The notes under the pieces were generated by a model. That model did not search any database and was not told where the DNA came from. It saw only the letters and a list, made by a program, of their open reading frames with translations. The position numbers were made by a program, and so were the translations under genes. From the NCBI RefSeq assembly GCF_014648675.1, contig NZ_BMRO01000014.1, forward strand, positions 60,360 to 124,359: a stretch of 64,000 bases of DNA. Reading direction: 5' to 3'. Positions 24,701-31,701 of this stretch are shown in pieces (position 1 is the stretch's first letter; each line of letters begins with the position of its first letter). Source of the stretch: Actinomadura livida. Lineage in GTDB: Bacteria; Actinomycetota; Actinomycetes; Streptosporangiales; Streptosporangiaceae.

Positions 24701-25815
24701 AACCTCTCCGCCCGTCCGGCGGCGAGGATGTTCTTGGCAGCGTTGGCATCGCGGTCGTGGACCGCACCGCACACGCACGCCCATTCGCGGGTGTTCAGCG
24801 GCATCGACTCGGCCACGGCCCCGCACTCCGAGCAGAGCTTCGAGGAGGGGAACCAGCGGTCCACCTTCGCAAACGTGCGGCCGTGCCGTTCGGCCTTGTA
24901 CTCCAGCATCGCGAGGAACTGGGACCAGCCCGCGTCGTGTACGGACTTGGCCAGCCGGGTGCGGGCGAGACCGTTCACCGCGAGGTCCTCCACGTAGACC
25001 GCTTGGTTGTCGCGGATCAACTCAGTGGAGAGCTTGTGGTGATAGTCCCGCCGCGCATCACTGACGCGCGTATGCAGCCGCGCGACCCGCGCGACCGCCT
25101 TCCGCCGGTTCGCTGAGCCCTTCTGCTTACGGGACAGCGCCTGCTGCGCCTTGCGGAGGCGGCGTTCGACGCGGTGCAGGAACTTGGGGCTGGTGATCTT
25201 CCGGCCGTCCGACAGCACCGCGAAATGTGTCAACCCCAGATCGATCCCGACCTCGGCCGCCGCCTCCGGCAACGGCTCGTCGGCCGTCTCGACCACGAAC
25301 GACGCGAAATAACGACCGGCAGAGTCCTTGATCACCGTCACCGACGACGGCTCGGACGGCAGGCCCCGCGACCACCGCACCCGCACGTCCCCGATCTTCG
25401 GCAGGCGCAGCTTCCCGCCCGCCGTGATCGAGAAGCGGGCGTTGCGGGTGAAGCGGATCGCCTGCCGGTTGTCCTTGCGGGACCGGAACCGGGGCGGGGC
25501 GATGCCAGGGCCCTTGCGCGTGCCGGACAGCGAAGCGAACAAGTTCCGGTAGGCGGTGTTCAGGTCGGCCAGCGCCTGCTGTAGTACCACCGCCGACACC
25601 TCGCCCAGCCAGGCGCGTTCGGGTGTCTTCTTCGCCTCGGTGATGACCCGCTTCGACAGCTCGCCGTCTGGCAGGTGCGGCAGGCCGGCAGCGCGGGCTT
25701 CCCGCCGTGCGCGCAGCCCGTCGTTGAACACCACCCGGGCGCACCCGAACGCGCGGGCCAGCGCGGCACGCTGAGGCGGGGCCGGGTAAAGGCGGAAGTT
25801 GTACCGGAGTTGCAC
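24664..25815 (-). CDS. tnpB: TnpB, RNA-guided nuclease of IS605
   Basis: A 383-residue protein with an apparently complete catalytic set: RuvC-I Asp in VGIDLGLTHF (about 191), RuvC-II Glu in YVEDLAVNG (about 276), a Cys4 zinc finger (LCSECGAV and ACVCGAVHD) and RuvC-III Asp in HDRDANAAKN. The start is GTG 25815. TnpB cleaves DNA guided by its omega RNA and helps retain the element. No frame interruption is seen. It begins 22 bases from the tnpA start on the other strand. Confidence 0.93.
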   Translation of the reverse strand: MQLRYNFRLYPAPPQRAALARAFGCARVVFNDGLRARREARAAGLPHLPDGELSKRVITEAKKTPERAWLGEVSAVVLQQALADLNTAYRNLFASLSGTRKGPGIAPPRFRSRKDNRQAIRFTRNARFSITAGGKLRLPKIGDVRVRWSRGLPSEPSSVTVIKDSAGRYFASFVVETADEPLPEAAAEVGIDLGLTHFAVLSDGRKITSPKFLHRVERRLRKAQQALSRKQKGSANRRKAVARVARLHTRVSDARRDYHHKLSTELIRDNQAVYVEDLAVNGLARTRLAKSVHDAGWSQFLAMLEYKAERHGRTFAKVDRWFPSSKLCSECGAVAESMPLNTREWACVCGAVHDRDANAAKNILAAGRAERLNACGGTVRPAA

Positions 25816-25837
25816 GCCATGAACCTACCATTGGCTT

Positions 25838-26254
25838 ATGGCCAAGTAAGGAGACATCACAACCGGCAGAAACTGTGTTTTCGCCCTAAATGCCCATTTG
25901 GTTTTTGTCACCAAGTTCCGGAATCGGGTGTTCACCGGCATCCACCTGGAGCGCATGGAGCAGATCATGCGGAACGTGTGCGCTGATTTCGAGTGCGAGC
26001 TGGCGGAGTTCAACGGCGAGAGCAACCACGTCCACCTGCTGGTGGACTTCCCGCCGAAGGTCGCCCTATCCCACCTGGTCAACTCGCTGAAAGGTGTGTC
26101 TTCCCGGCGGCTGCGACAGGAGTTCCCCGAGCTGGCCCGCCACTACTATCGGGCCAACAAGTTGTGGTCGGGTTCCTACTTCACCGGGAGTGTGGGCGGC
26201 GCCCCGATCAGCGTCCTGCGCCAGTACATCGAGCAGCAGAACCGCCCGGTCTGA
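25838..26254 (+). pseudogene. tnpA: TnpA (Y1 HUH transposase) with early stop codon
   Basis: The frame ATG-GCC-AAG-TAA at 25838-25849 meets a stop at codon 4, then continues open (GDITTGRNCVFALNAHLVFV) to 26254. The catalytic parts are intact: HUH motif HVHLLV and the Tyr in VLRQYIEQQ. No ATG, GTG or TTG occurs between the stop and TTG 25898, which would remove conserved N-terminal residues. The gene is therefore probably inactive unless a rare start is used. Family proteins are about 135-140 residues, matching the full frame. Confidence 0.72.
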
Positions 26255-26262
26255 GCCGGACA

Positions 26263-26469
26263 GGCGCCCTCGAGAACGTCGAGGTGCTGCGAGATCGCCT
26301 GCCGCGACGAGCCGAACTGGTGCTTGGTCGTCAGGCGGGCGCAGATCTCGAAGAGCGTCTGGCCGTTCCGGTCCGTCAGTTCGTCAAGGATGATCCGCCG
26401 CGTGGGGTCGGCGAGGGCCTTGAAGACGTCTCCCACACCCGGAGCGATAGGCAAGCTGCTACTTTGCAT
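26263..26469 (-). pseudogene. 5' part of the IS-interrupted arsR gene
   Basis: ATG 26469 starts MQSSSLPIAPGVGDVFKALA, then DPTRRIILDELTDRNG and the recognition helix SSRQAISQHLDVLEGA, after which the frame enters the insertion sequence. It is the N-terminal two-thirds of an ArsR winged-helix protein; the end (RQKFHYIN...) is at 24461-24574. The wing (about nine residues) is missing from both parts. Confidence 0.78.
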
Positions 26470-26579
26470 GTCAACCTTGTCCAGGGCCGACGCCGTCGAA
26501 TCAGGCCGCGTGGGAGAAGTCCTTGGACAACGCGACCTGGGAACACGACTTCGACATGGTCTACACACGAGTCACCTGA

Positions 26580-28004
26580 TCAGGCACCCGCCACCATCAC
26601 CGGGACCGTCAGGGCTATCAGGGCGGTCAGGATCCACAGGGCCGGGGCCGAGCCCAGGATCTGGTCGCGGCGGGCTGCGGCGCGGGCCGCCTCCAGGTCG
26701 TTGCGGGCCAGCCACCACGGGTTCTCCCGATGCTCCAGCCACGCGAGGACGGCTCCCAGCGCACCCCCGTACGCGAGGTGGCCGATCAGGCTCGCGAAGT
26801 CCGCGGCGATCGTGGGGGCCGTCCACCAGAGCGGGACGCCCAGCGTCGCGGGCATCAGGGTCAGCCCGCCGAACACCCACCAGAAGAACCCGTACGAAAG
26901 CCCCCAGCCGACGCCGGAGACCATGTCGTAGCCGCGTCCGCGGAACAGCAGCGCGTACGACACGCCGATGCCCTGGGCGATGAGGAGATGGACGACCCAT
27001 CCGGCCGCGTCGCCGTCCGCGCCGACGAGCTTCGCCACCGTGGGCAGCACGTCCACCGCGCCCCACACGAAACCGAACAGGACGCCGCCGACCAGCCCGG
27101 ACAGCGCGCCGTACCCGACGACGCGCAGGCCGCGCGTGCCGACCGCGCGGGTCCGGAGCCGCACATCGTCCACGAACAGCGCGCGGGCGAGGGAGCCCAG
27201 CCAGCCGCAGACGGCCGCGATCCCGGCGCCCGCCAGCAGGTACGGCGGCAGCGTGGTCGTCGCCTCCGCCACGGCGGCCTCCGACCAGTCGAGGCGGCCC
27301 TCGTCCAGCAGCGGCGCGAAGGTCAGACCCGCCACGATCCACCACAGGAAACCGTAGGCGGTGCCTCGGACGATCGCCGGGCCGGTGCCCTCCACGCGGC
27401 CGGTGAACACGAGCGGGTACCCGACCCCCATCGCGAGCGCGACGGCCGGGAGCCAGCCGAGCCGCTCACCGGCGGTGACGGCGAGGACGCCGCCGACGAT
27501 CCCGGCGGCGAGCAGGCCGCGCAGCAGCGTCCGCGGCCGCAGGTGGTCCGCGGCGACGGACCGGCCGTCCCGCTGCAGCAGCGCGAACACCACCGCGGTC
27601 ACCGCGCCGTAGTACAGATGGCCGAACAGGCTGGGCAGGGCCCCCTGCGCCGCGTCCAGGCTCCACGTCATCGGCGTCCCGGACAGCAGCGGAAGCAGCG
27701 TCAGCGTCCCGAGGAACCACCAGAACATCCCGTAGGCCAGGCCCCAGAACAGCAGCTCGCTCGACCGGATCCGCTGGTGCGCCGCGAGCAGCCCGAACAC
27801 GGCGCCCACCCCGACCGAGATCAGCATGTTCAGCACGAAACCGATCCACGGCGCCCCCGACCCGGCGAGCACCGCCACGTCCGGGAGCGTGCCCAGCGAC
27901 ACCATCGCCGCGCCCCACACCATGCCCCCGGCCGCGCCCGCGAACGCGCCCGCCGGTGCGCCGCGCCCGGAGAACACCGGCCCCCGGACCGCCTCCGCCG
28001 TCAT
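26580..28004 (-). CDS. polytopic membrane protein with three internal repeats
   Basis: A 474-residue protein with about 12 hydrophobic segments. A unit of about 125-150 residues recurs three times, each with aromatic-rich cores: YGMFWWFLGTLTLLPLL, YGFLWWIVAGLTFAPLL and YGFFWWVFGGLTLMPAT, followed by a glycine-rich helix and FGHLYYG / IGHLAYG in units 1 and 3. I do not recognise a named family. Its ATG overlaps the stop of the NDH-2-like gene (28001-28004), so the two are co-translated and may work together in the membrane. Confidence 0.85.
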   Translation of the reverse strand: MTAEAVRGPVFSGRGAPAGAFAGAAGGMVWGAAMVSLGTLPDVAVLAGSGAPWIGFVLNMLISVGVGAVFGLLAAHQRIRSSELLFWGLAYGMFWWFLGTLTLLPLLSGTPMTWSLDAAQGALPSLFGHLYYGAVTAVVFALLQRDGRSVAADHLRPRTLLRGLLAAGIVGGVLAVTAGERLGWLPAVALAMGVGYPLVFTGRVEGTGPAIVRGTAYGFLWWIVAGLTFAPLLDEGRLDWSEAAVAEATTTLPPYLLAGAGIAAVCGWLGSLARALFVDDVRLRTRAVGTRGLRVVGYGALSGLVGGVLFGFVWGAVDVLPTVAKLVGADGDAAGWVVHLLIAQGIGVSYALLFRGRGYDMVSGVGWGLSYGFFWWVFGGLTLMPATLGVPLWWTAPTIAADFASLIGHLAYGGALGAVLAWLEHRENPWWLARNDLEAARAAARRDQILGSAPALWILTALIALTVPVMVAGA

Positions 28005-29731
28005 CGCGCACCCCTTCCGGGCAGCGCCGCCGGCGCGTCGGCGGGCGGGCCGGTGACGACGATGTCGCGCGGGAACGCCGCGTCCAGGACCCAGTCGAGC
28101 AGGACGCGGACCCGCCGCTCCACCCCCGGCAGCTTCGCGAGATAGATCCCGCGCCACAGCAGCCAGGCGCTCAGCCCGGAGAAGGGACGGCCGCGGATCT
28201 CCCCGGCGGCGGTGCGGTGGCCCAGCGCGACGAACGTCCCGAGGGTCGTGAACCGGAACGGGCGGGGCCGCTGCCCCCGCAGCACGGCGGCGATGTTGTC
28301 GGCGACCGCCTTGCCCTCGCGCATCGCGTGCTGCGCGGTCGGCGGGTAGAGCGCGCCGTCCTCCGCGGGGATCTGCGCGCAGTCGCCGATCGCCCAGACG
28401 CGGTCCATCTCGAACGCGCGGAGCGTCCGGTCGACGAGGACCGCGTCGCGGCGGCCGGTCTCGCCGGGCAGGGTCCGCAGCATCGGGTTCGGCTGGTTGC
28501 CGGCCGTCCACACGAAGGTCGCCGTCTCGATCACCTCGCCGGTGTCGAGGTGCACGCTCCGGCCGGTCGCGCCCGTCGCGCGGACGCCCAGCCGGAACTC
28601 GATGCCGCGGGACCGCAGCTTCTCCAGCGCGTACGCGCCCAGCCGCTCCGACAATTCAGGCAGGATCCGCTGATCCGAGTGGACGAGGACGAAACGCGGC
28701 TCGTCCGGGTCGATCGCGGGATAGAAGTGCAGCACGTCATGGGTGAGGTCGTACAGCTCGGCGACCGACTCCGTCCCGGCGAACCCGCCGCCCGCGACGA
28801 CGAACGTCAGCAGCCGCCTCCGCTCCGCCGGATCGGCCTCCTGGTCGGCGCGCTCCAGCAGCCCCAGCACCCGTTCCCGCAGCCGCACCGCGTCCCCGAG
28901 CGACTTCAACGTCAGCGCGTTCTCCGCCACACCCGGCAGGTCCGGAAAGAACGGAACGGACCCGACCGCGAGCACCAGATGCTCGTACCCGACCTGCTCG
29001 CCCCCCGCCTCCAGGACGACCCGCCGCCGCGCGACGTCCACACCCGCGACCCGCCCGTGCCGGAACCTCGTGTGGGACGCCGCGGCCCGCACAGGCGAGC
29101 TGATGTGCTGCGCCTCCAGCCCACCCGACGCGACCTCCGCGAGCATCGGCGTGAACAGCAGGTAGTTCGAGTCACTGATCAGCGTCACGTCGACGCGATG
29201 GCCCCGCAGGTTCAGCCGCTCGAACCGGCGCGCGGCGCTGACCCCGCCGAACCCGCCCCCGACGATCACGACCCGCGGCGCCGGCGCCTTCGGCTTGTCC
29301 GGACGCTCGCGATACCCCCGCATGGCGAGGTGGAACAGCATCCCCGCAAGCGTCCCCTGGAGCAGCGAACCGACCAGTTCCGGGTACAGCGCCGTGGCCG
29401 CGTCCACCGTCCAGGTCGGCGTGCCGCCCCGGGTCCACGGTTCCAGGCTCAGCCACCACACCGTCCAGCCGAGCACCCCGAGCAGCAGCCCGCCCGCGGC
29501 CGACACCGCCGGACCGGACGGCCGCCGCCCGACGAACGCGCCGAGCAACTGCCCGATGACCGCCGCGTACAGGGCGAACACCGCCCACCCGAACGTGCCG
29601 TGGGACGCCAGGAGGCCCTGCCCGCCCATCAGCCCCCCGACCGCGAGCCCCGACACCAGCCCGCAGCCCATGCCGATGAGCACCCTGACGCCGCCCCCCG
29701 GCGCCGTTGGCCCCTGCTCCCGAAGCCGCAT
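28001..29731 (-). CDS. membrane-anchored NAD(P)H:quinone oxidoreductase (NDH-2-like)
   Basis: A 576-residue fusion. Residues about 1-145 hold four hydrophobic helices (VLIGMGCGLVSGLAVGGLM, FALYAAVIGQLLGAFVG and others). Residues about 150-560 are a two-dinucleotide-fold flavoprotein: FAD motif VVIVGGGFGGVSAA, NADH motif VVAGGGFAGTESV, and the FAD-closing WAIGDCAQIP. NDH-2 enzymes pass electrons from NADH to menaquinone. The extra N-terminal membrane domain is unusual, since most members bind the membrane by a C-terminal helix. Confidence 0.9.
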   Translation of the reverse strand: MRLREQGPTAPGGGVRVLIGMGCGLVSGLAVGGLMGGQGLLASHGTFGWAVFALYAAVIGQLLGAFVGRRPSGPAVSAAGGLLLGVLGWTVWWLSLEPWTRGGTPTWTVDAATALYPELVGSLLQGTLAGMLFHLAMRGYRERPDKPKAPAPRVVIVGGGFGGVSAARRFERLNLRGHRVDVTLISDSNYLLFTPMLAEVASGGLEAQHISSPVRAAASHTRFRHGRVAGVDVARRRVVLEAGGEQVGYEHLVLAVGSVPFFPDLPGVAENALTLKSLGDAVRLRERVLGLLERADQEADPAERRRLLTFVVAGGGFAGTESVAELYDLTHDVLHFYPAIDPDEPRFVLVHSDQRILPELSERLGAYALEKLRSRGIEFRLGVRATGATGRSVHLDTGEVIETATFVWTAGNQPNPMLRTLPGETGRRDAVLVDRTLRAFEMDRVWAIGDCAQIPAEDGALYPPTAQHAMREGKAVADNIAAVLRGQRPRPFRFTTLGTFVALGHRTAAGEIRGRPFSGLSAWLLWRGIYLAKLPGVERRVRVLLDWVLDAAFPRDIVVTGPPADAPAALPGRGAR

Positions 29732-29973
29732 GTCACCTCACCGTCCCCCGCGGCCGTGGGGCGGGGCCGCCCGCTCGCCGCCCCGTCCCGACTCGCCCCG
29801 GGACCGCGCCGGCCGTCGCCCCGCGAACCGGCCGAGGCTCGGTCCCCGAGGCCCTCGACCCTCGTACGGGCAAACTCGACCGCGCGGTTCAGCCGCCCGC
29901 CGTCCCTCAGGAAACGGTCATGGTGCGCGCCGCGGCGGTCTCGTCACGGCGCGCACCTCACGGGTGGTGACGG

Positions 29974-31023
29974 TCAGGGCCGTTGGCCGGGCTTGTCGAC
30001 GACACCGATGGCGACGCGCACCATGAGACGCTGCAGCGTCCCCGCCTTCACCGTGTACGCGGGCTCGCCTTCGGACTCGAAGGTACGGCTCCTGATCGTG
30101 ATCGCGCGCTCGCCGAGGTACGCGTAGGTCTCCGGGTCGAGGAGCACTTCCTCGTGCAGCCAGCCGTCCACCGTCAGGCCGAGGCCGATCGCCGGGCGCC
30201 CCGCGGCGTCGACTCTGCCCTCGACCGGCGTCACGCCGGGGATCAGCTTGATGGCCCGGAAGATCGCCGCCTCCGTCTCCGCGGAATGGACAGTGTCCCG
30301 TAGGAGCGTGACCAGCGTCTGGTAGGCCATGAAGTAGTGGCCCTTGCTCCCGCCGACCTTCTGCAGGAGCGCCTCGGGGTCACTCGGCAGGGGTCGGTAC
30401 TTGGCCGCGACGGATGACGACACCGTTTCGTGTCCCGGCTGCGGCTTGCCGTTCTTGAAGCCGGCGAACTGCTTGCCGTCGCCTCGCCGCCACAACTCCC
30501 AGGCTTCCGTCTTGTACGGACCGCCCCTGACGAGCCCGGCAGGCTTCGCCGACGAGGTCAGCTTCATCTTCGTGTAGACCCATTGCCGGTGCCCGGGTGC
30601 GTCGAGCGACCGGGTCTCGGCGGCCTTGGCGGCCCGGTCGAGGACGTGTGCCGCCTTGGCGGCCGACCCCAGCGAGATGCTCTGCGGCGCCGGCCCCGGA
30701 GACTCCGGTGCCTTTTCACCGACCGGCAGGTCGGCCCGCAGGACGACCCCGCCGACGGCGATCGCCGCCATCGCACCGACGACGGCGAGGCGCACGCCCA
30801 GGCCGGGCAGGTGGAACCGGCGGGACGGCCGCTCCGGCCCTCCCGCGCGCCCGCCGTCCCCTGCCCGCGCTGCCGTATCGGCGTGGAATTCCTCGGGCGG
30901 CGCGAGCGTCATGATGTCCCCCGCAAGGTCGCGCGCTGCGGGCCGTCCGGCGAATCCGGCCAGGTTCTCGTCGTGAACGCGGGCCATCGACCGCACCAGG
31001 TCGTCGGTGGAGTGCGACTTCAT
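29974..31023 (-). CDS. CU044_5270-family membrane protein, partner of ECF sigma
   Basis: A 349-residue protein. A cytoplasmic N-terminus of about 80 residues (VRSMARVHDENLAGFAG) leads to one transmembrane helix (about 85-107) and an external domain of about 240 residues with GHRQWVYTKMKL and GYLGERAI-like strands. It begins one base after the sigma gene stop. This arrangement is typical of sigma/anti-sigma pairs, with the cytoplasmic part as candidate sigma-binding segment. No zinc-binding HxxxCxxC is seen. Confidence 0.82.
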   Translation of the reverse strand: MKSHSTDDLVRSMARVHDENLAGFAGRPAARDLAGDIMTLAPPEEFHADTAARAGDGGRAGGPERPSRRFHLPGLGVRLAVVGAMAAIAVGGVVLRADLPVGEKAPESPGPAPQSISLGSAAKAAHVLDRAAKAAETRSLDAPGHRQWVYTKMKLTSSAKPAGLVRGGPYKTEAWELWRRGDGKQFAGFKNGKPQPGHETVSSSVAAKYRPLPSDPEALLQKVGGSKGHYFMAYQTLVTLLRDTVHSAETEAAIFRAIKLIPGVTPVEGRVDAAGRPAIGLGLTVDGWLHEEVLLDPETYAYLGERAITIRSRTFESEGEPAYTVKAGTLQRLMVRVAIGVVDKPGQRP

Positions 31024-31024
31024 G

Positions 31025-31603
31025 TCAGGGAGCTCCGTTCGCTGATGGGACGTGTGGGCCCATGGCCATGGATTCGGACCGCGCCGAACGCAGCGCACGG
31101 GAGAAGCGCTTGCGCGCACGGTGCAACCGGACGCGCGCGGCCCCGGCGGAGCAGCCGAGCACCGCGGCGACGGCGGCGTGGTCCAGCCCCTCCCAGGCGA
31201 CCAGGCCGAGCAGTTCGCGATCGTCGTCGGACAGGTCGCGGAACGCCTCCGCGATGGCCGACGCCTCGACGGGGTCCGCGGCGACCGCGGCGATCTCGTC
31301 GCGAAGGTCGTGGCGCAGGCTCGTCGTGCGTCGCCGGCGCTGCGCCTCACCACGCCAGTGATTTGCCAGCACCCTGCGCGCGACGCCGTACAGCCACAGC
31401 CGCGCCGTGTCGCCGGGCGGTATGTCGTCGAGCCGCCTCCACGCGATCGTGAACGTCTCGGCCACCACGTCGGCGGCGTCATCCGGGGACGGGCAGCGGC
31501 GCAACACGTAACCGAGGATGGGCTCGTACGTCGCGGCGTACAGTGCCTCGAACCGTGCCTCGCGGCGGTCACCCATCGCTGCCCCGATGGTGGGATCTCT
31601 CAT
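31025..31603 (-). CDS. ECF RNA polymerase sigma factor
   Basis: A 192-residue group 4 sigma factor. Region 2 covers about residues 17-85 (YGVARRVLANHWRGEAQRR at its end); region 4 is about 115-165 (LLGLVAWEGLDHAAVAAVLG, SAGAARVRLHRARKRF). ATG 31603 follows AAGGAGG at a long spacing; ATG 31576 (MGDRREARFEAL) is an alternative. It is followed by a CU044_5270 gene, a known neighbour of this sigma group. Confidence 0.92.
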   Translation of the reverse strand: MRDPTIGAAMGDRREARFEALYAATYEPILGYVLRRCPSPDDAADVVAETFTIAWRRLDDIPPGDTARLWLYGVARRVLANHWRGEAQRRRRTTSLRHDLRDEIAAVAADPVEASAIAEAFRDLSDDDRELLGLVAWEGLDHAAVAAVLGCSAGAARVRLHRARKRFSRALRSARSESMAMGPHVPSANGAP

Positions 31604-31701
31604 GGCGCACGTGGCCCTCCTTAACTGGGGAACACCACGTACGTGTCGAGAGGCCGGCCGGTGTTACACCGCCCGTGTGCCCGCGAACCCAGGCGCGCGC
31701 G

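Larger units (their letters stand above)
24575..26262. mobile_element. IS200/IS605-family element
   Basis: About 1.7 kb with divergent tnpB (minus) and tnpA (plus). Boundaries are set from where the interrupted arsR sequence resumes and could move by a few bases. The left end has a hairpin CCCCGGCC-TGAAG-GGCCGGGG (24579-24599), typical of this family's subterminal structures. There are no terminal inverted repeats or target duplication, as expected for HUH Y1 transposition. About nine arsR codons appear missing at the junction. Confidence 0.85.
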
